A stretch of DNA of 64,000 bases from contig NZ_JSYP01000014.1 of the NCBI RefSeq assembly GCF_000813005.1, positions 153,206-217,205 of the forward strand, written 5' to 3'. Of the stretch, positions 27,651 through 36,869 are shown piece after piece. This DNA comes from Flavobacterium sp. KMS. Lineage in GTDB: Bacteria; Bacteroidota; Bacteroidia; Flavobacteriales; Flavobacteriaceae. Position 1 is the first letter of the stretch. The number at the start of each line of letters is the position of its first letter. A model generated the notes under the pieces. The model had not been told where the DNA came from and ran no database searches. It saw only the letters and a list, made by a program, of their open reading frames with translations. The position numbers and the translations under genes were made by a program.

Positions 27651-27792
27651 TAAAAATCATACTTCTATTTTTCACTTTAGGAAAATACCTTATTATATCA
27701 TTCTTATAATTTATTTGGGTTACAGCCAAACAGCCTTAAACATATTTTTACCTCAACCTTACAGTCAATCAACTGTACCTAAAGTAATTATT

Positions 27793-28263
27793 ATGCAAAT
27801 AGAAAAAAAGGTAACCGAATTACTGACACAAAAATACACTTCAGAAATAGCTGTTTTTGCTAGTAATCGAGATATTAGACGTAAATGCATTCTCGATACC
27901 GATAATGGTACTTTATTTACAGTATCAGATAATGCTATATACAGTTATAGAGATAAAGACCAAAACTATTGGGTAACAGTTCCCAAATCTTTCATTATCA
28001 ATCAAACCGTTCACTATCCAGTAGTTGGAGATGAGTTTACGCTTAAAAATGGTGTAAAATATTATTTCACTACCAAAGAAGCAGTTATAGCAATTGCAAC
28101 AACCTATTTTGAAAAGTTTACAGACAACAATTACGGAATAAAAAAGAAATTCAGTTATCTGATTTTCCTGGACGAAAGTTGCACAAGTAAATACTATGCC
28201 GAATTCAAGCGCTTTAAATCAAAAACACACGAAAAAATAGAAGCCTATTTGTCATATAATTAA
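27793..28263 (+). CDS. Unknown cytoplasmic protein
   Basis: 156 residues from the ATG at 27793 (MQIEKKVTELLTQKYT). The frame stays open upstream to 27568, but only through the dispersed repeat element and without a better start. There is no signal peptide or membrane helix. It has mixed alpha/beta character with several aromatic residues (NYWVTVPKSFIINQ, GVKYYFTTKE). I do not recognise a family. It is 11 bases ahead of the VgrG-like fragment, so it may be an accessory gene left behind from a type VI secretion cluster; that is inference. Confidence 0.6.
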   Translation: MQIEKKVTELLTQKYTSEIAVFASNRDIRRKCILDTDNGTLFTVSDNAIYSYRDKDQNYWVTVPKSFIINQTVHYPVVGDEFTLKNGVKYYFTTKEAVIAIATTYFEKFTDNNYGIKKKFSYLIFLDESCTSKYYAEFKRFKSKTHEKIEAYLSYN

Positions 28264-28274
28264 ACTAAGAAATC

Positions 28275-28442
28275 ATGTCAAAATTTTCAGAACAAGTACA
28301 TATAACAATTGATGAATTTACCCAAAATGTAGTTTATTATGACTTAAAGCTTTCGCAAACTATGATGGATCATCATCATTTTTCGTTTGTATGCCAATGT
28401 ATAGACGAAAAGACTTCATTACTTTATATTCCTCATAAGTAA
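28275..28442 (+). pseudogene. Truncated VgrG-like (type VI secretion tip) N-terminal fragment
   Basis: A 55-residue reading frame, too short for a full gene: MSKFSEQVHITIDEFTQNV, then VYYDLKLSQTMMDHHHFSFV, ending CQCIDEKTSLLYIPHK. The 'ydlklsQtm.dHH.Fsfv' pattern matches the first strands of the VgrG/gp27-like domain in Bacteroidota type VI tip proteins, which normally run past 550 residues. The rest of the gene is missing; the following 170 bases hold no continuation in any frame that I can see. Confidence in the homology is moderate. Confidence 0.5.
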
Positions 28443-28614
28443 ATAAAAATTTCGATACATATAATCAAAGAAAAGAGTAGTCATAGAGAGATTACTTAAC
28501 ATTCTTACTTTCAATCATTATAGTGCAATTGAAAGAATTTTCAACATAATAATTAAGGTATTATGTTTTAAAAAACTAATAAAGAAATAAAAACTTACAA
28601 AAATATTTTATAGG

Positions 28615-29454
28615 ATGATAAAAAAAAGTATCTTGCCCAAATTAATAATAAAAAAAGTCTCATTGAAAGCAAATATATTTTCACGCAATATCCTGTTTTT
28701 TTTTGCATTTACATTGGTCTCATTTTCTGACCCGTATACCATAAAAAGAATTTCTGATAAAGATTTTAGATATGAATTTTATACCACAGATAAAAAAATA
28801 AAGCCTGAAAAAGATAAAATTTATCATTGGTTTAAAGGTGGTTTAATTCATGAAGCTCAAGGAGGTGCTGCTGGAGATTTACTAAACGATAAGTTTATTA
28901 AAATGTATCACAGTAATCAATTAGCAGAACAAGGTAAGTATAAAAATGGTCTTCGTGTTGGTCTTTGGAAAACCTGGTATCCCAATGGAGTCATAGCCAC
29001 TACACAAATGTGGGTTAATGGTTTACGATCAGGTATATATTCTCGATATGATAAAAATGGAGATTTAATAGAAAACGGAGATTACACTGCTGATAAAAAG
29101 ACCGGAAAATGGACAAACACAGAAAGCAAGGACACTCTTATTTATAAAAAAGGTGTTATTGTTATAAAAAAACAATCCCTATTAAAGTCCGAAAAATACA
29201 AATTAAAACAAGATAAACTAAAATTAGAAGAATCAATTAAAGAACAAAAAAAATCAGAAGCAACTATTGATGCTGCTAAACTTACAGAATACAAAACAAA
29301 AACAGAAAACGAAAAAAAATTAGCAAAAGAAAAAGCTAAAAAGGAAAAGGAGCAAGATTCGTTGAATAAAAAAATGAGCGAACCTAAAAAAGAGTCGAAG
29401 ATAATTAACTTTTTTAAAAATATTTTTAAAAAGAAAGATCGATTAGCGCAATAA
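28615..29454 (+). CDS. MORN-repeat protein with charged C-terminal coiled coil
   Basis: 279 residues. A hydrophobic segment at 24-42 acts as signal or anchor. MORN/YwqK-type repeats follow at about 95-180 (GKYKNGLRVGLWKTWYPNG, GLRSGIYSRYDKNGDL, GDYTADKKTGKWT). The last 95 residues are Lys/Glu-rich and probably coiled coil, ending in IINFFKNIFKKKDRLAQ. It is the first gene of the secretion-like operon and overlaps the next start by one base (TAATGG), so it belongs with that machine, perhaps as an envelope scaffold. The function is not established. Confidence 0.78.
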   Translation: MIKKSILPKLIIKKVSLKANIFSRNILFFFAFTLVSFSDPYTIKRISDKDFRYEFYTTDKKIKPEKDKIYHWFKGGLIHEAQGGAAGDLLNDKFIKMYHSNQLAEQGKYKNGLRVGLWKTWYPNGVIATTQMWVNGLRSGIYSRYDKNGDLIENGDYTADKKTGKWTNTESKDTLIYKKGVIVIKKQSLLKSEKYKLKQDKLKLEESIKEQKKSEATIDAAKLTEYKTKTENEKKLAKEKAKKEKEQDSLNKKMSEPKKESKIINFFKNIFKKKDRLAQ

Positions 29455-30668
29455 TGGTAAAGGCTCACAGTTTATTATATGCTATTTATATTTGCTTGAT
29501 TGTATCTATAATTTGTGGGGCATTATTATATTTTGCTAATTTATATAATCAACTCAATTTGTATTACAATTTGCAAGAAGAATTATATATCCAAAATCAA
29601 TCTTTAGTAAATTTTGTCTTAGGTAATAAAATGGTTCCAGTTGAAATTGAAAAAGAGCAACATTCTGGGATCGAAGGTAATTTTGAAACAAAACCTCATG
29701 GTCTCCTTACAATTATTTTAGCCAAATCATACATCGCAAACGACACAGTAGCTTCAGCTCATTTTGTAGGAGCATATAACAGTAATAAAACTGCTATCTA
29801 TCTTACCAATTTATCAAAGTCTCTCTCCTATTCGGGAAGGGTAAAACTTGTTGGTAACAATCAATTACCAAGTACTTTTATTGAAACATCCTACATAAAC
29901 AACGCTAAAAACCAACTTCTTGTTGAAGGAAAAAACACAGTATCTGAGTTACAATTACCAATAATTAACCCTGCTTTTAAAGAAATTTTTAAAAAAATGA
30001 AGTCTGAAAAAGCAAAACTATCTGATATCGAAAAACCAATGGATTCACTCTACTACAATTCCTTTTTTAATGAAACAAAAGAGATTTATGTAAAAAATTC
30101 AACACTAGGGAATATTATTTTTAAAGGTAATTTTATTCTGCGTTCGACAGATTCAATCCGGATAAAAAAAAGTAGTGTTTTAGAAGATGTAATTTTAATA
30201 GCACCCAAAATAACTTTTGAAGAAGGCTTTAAAGGAACTGTCCAGGCCTTTGCAACTCTAGGAATTGAACTAGAAAAAAAAGTAATTTTAAAGTATCCAT
30301 CTGTTGTTTGTGTTTACAATAATAGTTCTGAAGAGAGTAAAATAAAAATAAAAAAAGAATGCCAAATAGTAGGTGCAATTGTTTTGTTTGGAAATAGCCC
30401 TGAAATGATTGATAAAAATACTATTGAAATAGAAGAAGATGGTTTATTATTTGGTGATTTATATTGTTCTGGAAAAGTAATGCTTAAAAGTAATGTTTAT
30501 GGCTCTGTTTACACCAATAGATTTTTTTTAAAAAATAGTTCTACAACTTACGACAATATGATTAGTGACATTGAAATCAATACAGAGAAACGTCATAATT
30601 ATTTTATTTCAATACCAATGTTTAAATCTCAAGAAACAACATATAATGTTATCAAAAAAGTATTATAA
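29454..30668 (+). CDS. Membrane-anchored beta-helix protein of the secretion-like operon
   Basis: 404 residues with one N-terminal membrane helix (8-30, YAIYICLIVSIICGALLYFA) and a long extracytoplasmic part. The second half (about 215-375) consists of short repeating beta turns (KKSSVLEDVILIAPKITFEE, LLFGDLYCSGKVMLKSNVYG), like the polymer-forming / right-handed beta-helix fold of bactofilins. There is no prepilin cleavage motif, so it is not a classical GspK, but its place directly before the minor pseudopilins suggests a comparable tip or assembly role. The ATG overlaps the previous stop codon, and the end overlaps the next gene by 23 bases. Confidence 0.72.
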   Translation: MVKAHSLLYAIYICLIVSIICGALLYFANLYNQLNLYYNLQEELYIQNQSLVNFVLGNKMVPVEIEKEQHSGIEGNFETKPHGLLTIILAKSYIANDTVASAHFVGAYNSNKTAIYLTNLSKSLSYSGRVKLVGNNQLPSTFIETSYINNAKNQLLVEGKNTVSELQLPIINPAFKEIFKKMKSEKAKLSDIEKPMDSLYYNSFFNETKEIYVKNSTLGNIIFKGNFILRSTDSIRIKKSSVLEDVILIAPKITFEEGFKGTVQAFATLGIELEKKVILKYPSVVCVYNNSSEESKIKIKKECQIVGAIVLFGNSPEMIDKNTIEIEEDGLLFGDLYCSGKVMLKSNVYGSVYTNRFFLKNSSTTYDNMISDIEINTEKRHNYFISIPMFKSQETTYNVIKKVL

Positions 30669-30975
30669 ACTACCCGCCAATTCAATATTGGAATCTGTTA
30701 TAGCCTTAACAATTATTTCTATCTGCCTGTATTTTGCAGTTATGATATTTGCCAGCGTCTATACTTCAAAAACATCAGCAAATTTTTATTGTACCCAAAA
30801 TATGGTAAATGAAATCTTTTTTCTAAAAGAAATAGAAAATGATTCCCTACCAAATAAAAACATTTTAATAGAAGAAGAACTACTTAGTAAAGATTTAAAA
30901 AAGATCTCTGTTACATTTAAAGATAGTACACGATTTAAATTTGAAAAAAGTTTCTATGTGCAAAGCAATTTTTAA
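30646..30975 (+). CDS. Minor pseudopilin, GspI-like
   Basis: 109 residues from the ATG at 30646, which gives a short basic leader. The class III prepilin motif is present: Ala11, then NSILE with Glu at +5, leading into the hydrophobic helix ESVIALTIISICLYFAVMIF. The leader ends in Ala rather than the usual Gly. The C-terminal globular part is small. The gene overlaps both neighbours (23 bases upstream, 20 downstream). It is a likely component of the pseudopilus tip complex. Confidence 0.78.
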   Translation: MLSKKYYKLPANSILESVIALTIISICLYFAVMIFASVYTSKTSANFYCTQNMVNEIFFLKEIENDSLPNKNILIEEELLSKDLKKISVTFKDSTRFKFEKSFYVQSNF

Positions 30976-31456
30976 TAATCAAAAATCAGTTCCTGCCTTC
31001 TCTATCATTGAAGCAATTGTAGGCATGGCAATAACTGCAATTATAATGGGAGTTATATTCATGATTTTTACCATTATTACAGATAGAATGCTAGATTTTA
31101 AAAATCAAAATCAACTAATAAATGATTTGAATCGATTAACATACTGTCTTAATAAAGATATTTTTGAAAAAGAACAAATGACACTTGTTGACAACACAAT
31201 ATTCTTTAATGGATACTCCGGTTTGAAAAGTAGCTATCAATTCTCAAATAATTATATTTTAAGAAGTAATGATACATTTATAGACACCTTTCAAATCAAA
31301 TTAAATACTATAGTTGTGGATACAATAAGAAGTAAATCAGGAAAGCTTTTTTTTCAAAAAATTAAATTAAACATAGAACCAAATGAAAAAGTAATGGATC
31401 TAAAATTTTATAAAAGAATCTATCCTAATGAATTATTACAAACAATAAACCAATAA
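30956..31456 (+). CDS. Minor pseudopilin, GspJ-like
   Basis: 166 residues from the ATG at 30956; a TTG at 30941 would add five residues. The prepilin-type motif is PA-FSIIEA with Ala14/Phe15 and Glu at +5, followed by the helix IVGMAITAIIMGVIFMIFTI. The globular part (40-166) fits a GspJ-like domain in size and position. It overlaps the preceding pseudopilin gene and shares one base (TAATG) with the gspF gene. Confidence 0.78.
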   Translation: MCKAIFNNQKSVPAFSIIEAIVGMAITAIIMGVIFMIFTIITDRMLDFKNQNQLINDLNRLTYCLNKDIFEKEQMTLVDNTIFFNGYSGLKSSYQFSNNYILRSNDTFIDTFQIKLNTIVVDTIRSKSGKLFFQKIKLNIEPNEKVMDLKFYKRIYPNELLQTINQ

Positions 31457-32577
31457 TGAGTTTTGATTTATCAACATACAAAACAAATAAATCTAAGAGT
31501 AACGATTTTAAGATTAAAACTAAATCATTTCAGTTTTCAAAAAAACTTCCCGACAAAAGAAAGGAAATTTTTTATAGAGAATTAGGGATGCTACTAAAAT
31601 CTGGTGTTGACTTTAAAAAAGCACTTGAAATACTAAGCAATCAATCAAGTAATAGATTTGAAAAAGAAATTATCCTTCAAATAAAAGAAAAAATAGTAGA
31701 AGGAAGAAGCATTTATGAGTCTATGCGTGAAAGCAATCAATTTTCTGCGTACGAATATTATAGTATACAAATAGGTGAAGAAACAAGAAAACTTGAGGAA
31801 GTTTTAGGAGAACTTCAAAAATATTTCAATCAAAAAATTCAGATGAAAAGGCAAATTATTTCGGTAATGACCTATCCTACCATTATTATGTTAGTCACAG
31901 TTCTGGTTCTTTATTTTATGTTGAATAAAGTAGTTCCTATGTTTAGCTCCGTTTTTAAGCAATTTGGAAGTGAATTACCTAAAAGCACCCAAATTATTAT
32001 AAAAATTTCAAATCACTCAGGAATAATTTTTTCAATAATAATTGGCATTATACTAGGTTTTATATTCATTCATATTCTTTTAAAAGAAAGAAGTAGTTAT
32101 AGATTACTTACCTCTCATATAGCATTAAAAATACCTTATTTTGGAAACCTGATTAAGAAGATTTACATCTCCCGTTTTTGCCAAGCCATGAATTTATTGA
32201 TTACTTCTAAAACTACATTAATTAATTCTTTAACCTTAACGGCTAAAATGATTAGTTTTTATCCAATTGAAATTGCTATACATCAAATAAAAGAAGATAT
32301 TACAAGAGGTGCTTCATTAAACGAAAGTTTAAAAAAACATACTGTATTTGAAAATAAAATGGTCTCTATGGTAGAGGTCGCCGAACAAGTTAACCAACTA
32401 GAAACAATGTTTGAGCGCTTAACTGAGCAATACAACGAAGAAATAAATCATCAAACAAAAATGATAGGAGTAATTCTTGAACCAATGATTATCATTGTGA
32501 TTGGTATTATTGTAGGAATAATTATGGTCTCTATGTACGCTCCAATGTTTGATTTAAGTAAAATTATAAATAAATAG
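31456..32577 (+). CDS. gspF: GspF/PilC-family inner membrane platform protein
   Basis: 373 residues with two GspF domains (about 35-160 and 235-360). The signatures REIFYRELGMLLKSGVDFKKALEIL (in part: ELGMLLKSGV) and RFCQAMNLLITSKTTLINSL mark the domain starts. Three hydrophobic helices lie near 136-156, 186-210 and 340-362. GspF is the polytopic platform on which the GspE ATPase acts during pseudopilus assembly. It is followed by a 67-base gap with a promoter-like element before the major pseudopilin. Confidence 0.93.
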   Translation: MSFDLSTYKTNKSKSNDFKIKTKSFQFSKKLPDKRKEIFYRELGMLLKSGVDFKKALEILSNQSSNRFEKEIILQIKEKIVEGRSIYESMRESNQFSAYEYYSIQIGEETRKLEEVLGELQKYFNQKIQMKRQIISVMTYPTIIMLVTVLVLYFMLNKVVPMFSSVFKQFGSELPKSTQIIIKISNHSGIIFSIIIGIILGFIFIHILLKERSSYRLLTSHIALKIPYFGNLIKKIYISRFCQAMNLLITSKTTLINSLTLTAKMISFYPIEIAIHQIKEDITRGASLNESLKKHTVFENKMVSMVEVAEQVNQLETMFERLTEQYNEEINHQTKMIGVILEPMIIIVIGIIVGIIMVSMYAPMFDLSKIINK

Positions 32578-32597
32578 TATTATCGAAATTGAATTTG

Positions 32598-32605
32598 TAC
32601 TTTTG
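32598..32605 (+). promoter_or_regulatory. Candidate internal promoter (-7 element) before the major pseudopilin
   Basis: TACTTTTG matches the flavobacterial -7 consensus and lies 40 bases before the pseudopilin ATG, in the only sizeable gap of the operon. Extra transcription of the major pseudopilin would make sense. No clear -33 element is seen. Confidence 0.4.
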
Positions 32606-32644
32606 TCAATTAACACTTTTTAACAAGTAAAATGACATATTAAA

Positions 32645-33073
32645 ATGACAAAACACAAACATAAACCTACAAAAAACAAACTAATGCTTAAAGCTTACTC
32701 TTTAACAGAAATATTGATTGTGTTATGTATCATTGGTATTTTATTACTTATGGTATTACCAAACCAAACTTCTGTAATTGGCCAAGCAAAAGCTATTGAA
32801 GCACAAGCTATGCTCAATCAAGTTTATGGTTTAGAGAAAAGTTATTTTTATAGACACTCAAAATATTCTAACAGTCTGGACGAAATTGGTTTCGAGCAAG
32901 AAAAAACTACTGATGAAGGTGGGCAAGCTATTTACAAAATTGAAATCCTAGAAGCCTCTAATGATTCTTTTACAGCTAGGGCAACTGCTACTTCTGACTT
33001 AGATGGTGATGGAAATTACAACACTTGGGAGATTGACAATAAAAAAGTATTAACTGAAGTAATAAAAGAATAA
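32645..33073 (+). CDS. Major pseudopilin, GspG-like
   Basis: 142 residues. A positively charged leader of 17 residues (His/Lys-rich) ends KA, cleaved before Tyr18; Glu22 is at +5, and the helix SLTEILIVLCIIGILLLMVL follows. The C-terminal part has the GspG-like YFYRHSKYSNSLDEIGF and an acidic loop (DLDGDGNYNTWEID) resembling the calcium-binding loop of GspG. It should polymerise into the pseudopilus after processing by the adjacent peptidase. Confidence 0.87.
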   Translation: MTKHKHKPTKNKLMLKAYSLTEILIVLCIIGILLLMVLPNQTSVIGQAKAIEAQAMLNQVYGLEKSYFYRHSKYSNSLDEIGFEQEKTTDEGGQAIYKIEILEASNDSFTARATATSDLDGDGNYNTWEIDNKKVLTEVIKE

Positions 33074-33074
33074 A

Positions 33075-33551
33075 TTGAAAACTGCTTTTACAATCTTACT
33101 ATTTAGTTTAATGATAGTCTTCGTTCAAGATTGGAAATACCGAAAAATACATCTTATTTTACCAATAACTATTTTCTCTATTTCCTTCTTTATAATCAAA
33201 AACAATGATTTATTAAAAATCACAATTTTAAATCTGAGTTTTTTTTTAATCACACTAAGTGTATTGATAATATACATGAGTTTTAAATCTAAAAAAATTA
33301 TAAATCCATTCCAGCATTATTTTGGAATAGGTGATTTATTATTTTATGTTTCTATTACTCCGCTATTTTCACAACAAAACTACATTCTATTTTTTGTCCT
33401 TTCAATGTTATTTGCGATTGGGCTACAACTTAGTTTAAAAAAAATATCTACAGAAGAAACGGTTCCTTTAGCAGGATTTTCAGCTTTACTTTTATGCCTC
33501 GTCTTTTTAAAAGACCACTATTTTTTGTTTCATAAAATGACTTTATTATAA
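33075..33551 (+). CDS. A24-family prepilin peptidase, short form
   Basis: 158 residues from the TTG at 33075, immediately after the pseudopilin stop. The two catalytic aspartates of aspartic prepilin peptidases are visible: Asp19 in FVQDWKYRKI and Asp87 in the FGIGDLLF (GxGD) motif. About six hydrophobic helices. The N-terminal cytoplasmic zinc/methylase domain of GspO/PilD is absent, so it may cleave without N-methylating, as other short members do. TTG is the only start that keeps the first helix. Confidence 0.85.
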   Translation: MKTAFTILLFSLMIVFVQDWKYRKIHLILPITIFSISFFIIKNNDLLKITILNLSFFLITLSVLIIYMSFKSKKIINPFQHYFGIGDLLFYVSITPLFSQQNYILFFVLSMLFAIGLQLSLKKISTEETVPLAGFSALLLCLVFLKDHYFLFHKMTLL

Positions 33552-34957
33552 TGAAACAGGATATTATAATTCTTTCCGAAAATCATCATATCGTTACTAA
33601 TGATCTTGCCAATCAGTACCGAATATTGCCAAAATCAATGTATGAAAACACATTAGAACTATATGTAGATAATTCTAGTGATAATGAAGATAACAAAGAA
33701 GAATTAGAGCTTTTTTTGGGGAAAAATATCATTTTTCACCCTATAAATACTTCTGAAATAGAAAAAGCTTTATCTACTTATTACCGAAAAGAGCGTCCTT
33801 TAAGCTCCAATAAATCCTTAAATGTAGATAAAGGGGACTTTCTTGAAAATTTACTATTTGAAGCTAAATCATTAAAATGTAGTGATATACATTTTGAAGT
33901 TTATGAAGATTTCTCACGCATCCGCTTTAGGATAGATGGGCAATTAATAGAACGTTATAAAATAGAACATGATAACTATTTAGAATTAGTCAATAAAGTT
34001 AAAATTAGAGCCAAATTAAATATAACTGAAAAAAGACTACCACAAGATGGAAGAATTACCAATGATGCATTTGATATAAGAATTTCAATTTTGCCCACTC
34101 TATTTGGTGAAAAAATAGTAATGCGTCTTTTAGGTCAAGATGCATCAAATATTGATTTGAATACATTGGGCCTTAAAAAAGAAGAATTAGAAAGTTATCT
34201 GGAAGCTGTAAAAAAACCAAATGGAATCATATTAATAAGTGGTCCAACTGGCTCTGGAAAAACTACGACTCTTTATGCTACATTAAAATTACTAAATCAT
34301 AGCAGAAGAAACATTGTAACTGTTGAAGATCCAATAGAATATACTTTAAAAGGGATTAATCAAGTACAATTAAAAGAAGACATTGGCTTAACTTTTTCAT
34401 CGGCATTAAAATCATTCTTACGCCAGGATCCGGATATAATCATGTTGGGGGAAATTCGCGATTCCGAAACAGCCTTAATGGCAATTCGAGCATCACTAAC
34501 AGGTCATCTCGTTTTATCAACTATACATACCAACTCGGCAATAGGAACAATCTCCAGATTAATAGATATGGGAGTTCCTTCCTATTTAATTGCCGAAACT
34601 TTAAATCTATCTGTAGCACAACGATTGGTTAGGAAACTTTGTGATAATTGCAAAAAAGAAACAAATTGTAATCCTTTAGATTTTCCGCTAAATTTTAAAT
34701 TCCCATATGAAATTTCTTCTTATTATAAGCCAATTGGATGCAATAAATGCTTCCATACAGGATATAAAGGCAGAACAGCAATCTACGAAATCTTAAAAAT
34801 TGATGGTGAAATTACAGAAGCAATTAAAGACAATACAATAACAAAACTATATAGTAACCATAAAGATTATAAATCATTGCCTGAAAAAGCATTTGAAATT
34901 TTAGCTGTAGGAGAAACTTCTCTCGAAGAAATATATTCAATTTTAATAAACATATAA
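33551..34957 (+). CDS. gspE: GspE/PulE-family assembly ATPase
   Basis: 468 residues. After an N-terminal part of 85 residues, the catalytic core shows Walker A GPTGSGKTT at 231-239, the Asp box (VTVEDPIEY), Walker B LGEIRDSETA and the His box HLVLSTIHTN. A zinc-binding pair of CxxC motifs (LCDNCKKE, GCNKCFHTGYKGR) lies near 355-405, as in assembly ATPases and unlike PilT. It powers pseudopilus assembly at the cytoplasmic face. It is the only such ATPase in the operon. Confidence 0.94.
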   Translation: MKQDIIILSENHHIVTNDLANQYRILPKSMYENTLELYVDNSSDNEDNKEELELFLGKNIIFHPINTSEIEKALSTYYRKERPLSSNKSLNVDKGDFLENLLFEAKSLKCSDIHFEVYEDFSRIRFRIDGQLIERYKIEHDNYLELVNKVKIRAKLNITEKRLPQDGRITNDAFDIRISILPTLFGEKIVMRLLGQDASNIDLNTLGLKKEELESYLEAVKKPNGIILISGPTGSGKTTTLYATLKLLNHSRRNIVTVEDPIEYTLKGINQVQLKEDIGLTFSSALKSFLRQDPDIIMLGEIRDSETALMAIRASLTGHLVLSTIHTNSAIGTISRLIDMGVPSYLIAETLNLSVAQRLVRKLCDNCKKETNCNPLDFPLNFKFPYEISSYYKPIGCNKCFHTGYKGRTAIYEILKIDGEITEAIKDNTITKLYSNHKDYKSLPEKAFEILAVGETSLEEIYSILINI

Positions 34958-34961
34958 ATAA

Positions 34962-36869
34962 ATGCTAAAACAGGTACTTTACATAATAGCTTTATTGTTT
35001 TTCACAAATATTATTTTAGCACAACAAGATATTAGTGAATTACAAAGGAAATTTGACGAATTGTCAATACAAAAAAAGGGACTGAACGAAACCATCAAAA
35101 TTGATGTTTCTGGACTAACTTTACATGACTTTCTATCTTCAATAGCAGAAGAGCATCACTTAAATGTTGATATTGATGTTGATCTAAATCAACCCATCGC
35201 TAATAACTTTTTTGATGTATCAGTAAAAGATGTCTTTATTCATTGCATCCAAAAATATGACTTAGAGGTGATTTTTATGAACAATATTATTGTTTTTAAA
35301 AAGAGGAAAATTGTACCCATTATCGAAAAAAAACAGCCTAAAATTATTGATGTGACTTATAATCCTCAAAATGATTTTTTATCTGTTAAACTAGAGAACG
35401 ATACCTTATCTTATGTTGCTAAAGCAATAACAGATATATCTAGCAAAAATTTAATATTAGCTCAGGATATAAAAAATATTAAAGTTTCTTCTTATATTTT
35501 AAATCGTCCATTTAACCAAGTTATTGATATGATGGCGAAGTCAAATGATTTATTAGTTACTATAGATGAAAATGGATTTTATTATTTAGAAAAAAATACA
35601 ACTCCTAATGCATCTATTACTACAAGTAGTAATCAAAAATCAAAACAAGCAAGAGTAAGTAGTGGGGTTCCTGGATTTTACGAGGTCAATATCAATAAGA
35701 ACGGCTTCTTAGAAATAAATGCTTATATAGCAGATGCTTCAGACTTACTTACTGAAGCAGCAGAAAAACTACATGTTAATTATTTTTTATATAATAAACC
35801 CGAAAGTGAAAAAACGACACTTTCTGTCGATAATATCACTTTTGATGAATTATTGGAACATATTTTTAGAGGAAAAAAATACACTTATAAAAAACAAGAT
35901 AATTTCTATTTAATTGGCGAAGAAGCTACTGAAGGTCTAAGAATAACTGAGATGATCCAATTAGAAAACAGATCTATAGAATCTATTATTAATGCATTAC
36001 CAAAAGTGTTCTCTGAGAAACTAGAAATAAAAGAATTTATCGAATTAAATGGATTAATTGTTTCAGGTTCTAGATCAACCCTAGAAGAATTGAAAGTATA
36101 TATAAAACAGATTGACAAAGTAGTTCCAATGGTACAAATCGAAGTTATAATTGTTCAATATAACAAATCATATGATATCCAAACGGGAATGAAAGCTGGT
36201 TTAGATAAAATAAATGCTACACAAACTAATGGTGTTCTATTTCCTAGTTCAGATGTAACGCTAAACGGATCATCAGTTAACAGTTTAATAAATGCATTTA
36301 ATGGTTTTGGATTGTTTAAGCTAGGTAAGGTAACCGAATCTTTTTACCTTAATCTAAAACTATTAGAAAATAATTCTGTTTTAAAAATAGAATCTACACC
36401 TAAAATAGCCACAATAAGTGGTCATGAAGCTAAATTATCTATTGGAGAAACCAGTTATTATTTTGAACAAAGTAACCGATTAATAAATAATAACATCGGT
36501 AGTGATATTTTAAACTCGGGAACATGGAAATCAACAGATGCAAATTTAAGCGTATCTATAAAACCATATGTTTCTACTGATGAAAACGTAACCTTAACTA
36601 TTACTGTCGAAAAAAGTTCCTTTTTGGCAAGAGCTGGAGCAGATGCTCCTCCTGGAAAAGCCACTCAAAAATTTGAATCATTAGTAAGAGTAAAAAATGG
36701 AGAAATGATTTTATTAGGAGGTTTAGACGAGTTGAAAAAAGAAAACTCGGGTTCAGGAACACCATTAATATCGAGAATCCCCATTATAAAATGGTTTTTT
36801 AGCAGTAGAAAAAAGAGCAAAAGTGATTCTAAACTTCATATTTTCATTAAACCTACAGTTATTTATTAA
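34962..36869 (+). CDS. gspD: Secretin (GspD/PilQ-like outer membrane channel)
   Basis: 635 residues with a signal peptide (1-20, ending NIILAQQ). An STN-like domain at about 45-110 and N-domains at 125-390 are followed by the secretin domain (about 400-635): MVQIEVIIVQ, ESTPKIATISGHEA, LSIGET, and the late LLGGLDELKKENSGSGTPLISRIP, close to the conserved C-terminal secretin motif. It should form the outer-membrane gate of the machine. It starts 4 bases after gspE and overlaps the next ATG by one base. Confidence 0.92.
   Translation: MLKQVLYIIALLFFTNIILAQQDISELQRKFDELSIQKKGLNETIKIDVSGLTLHDFLSSIAEEHHLNVDIDVDLNQPIANNFFDVSVKDVFIHCIQKYDLEVIFMNNIIVFKKRKIVPIIEKKQPKIIDVTYNPQNDFLSVKLENDTLSYVAKAITDISSKNLILAQDIKNIKVSSYILNRPFNQVIDMMAKSNDLLVTIDENGFYYLEKNTTPNASITTSSNQKSKQARVSSGVPGFYEVNINKNGFLEINAYIADASDLLTEAAEKLHVNYFLYNKPESEKTTLSVDNITFDELLEHIFRGKKYTYKKQDNFYLIGEEATEGLRITEMIQLENRSIESIINALPKVFSEKLEIKEFIELNGLIVSGSRSTLEELKVYIKQIDKVVPMVQIEVIIVQYNKSYDIQTGMKAGLDKINATQTNGVLFPSSDVTLNGSSVNSLINAFNGFGLFKLGKVTESFYLNLKLLENNSVLKIESTPKIATISGHEAKLSIGETSYYFEQSNRLINNNIGSDILNSGTWKSTDANLSVSIKPYVSTDENVTLTITVEKSSFLARAGADAPPGKATQKFESLVRVKNGEMILLGGLDELKKENSGSGTPLISRIPIIKWFFSSRKKSKSDSKLHIFIKPTVIY

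Noticed and set aside
27568..27792. N-terminal extension of the unknown protein at 27793
   Set aside because: It is translated from the dispersed repeat element also found at 11.6 kb, so it is not likely to be protein sequence of this gene.
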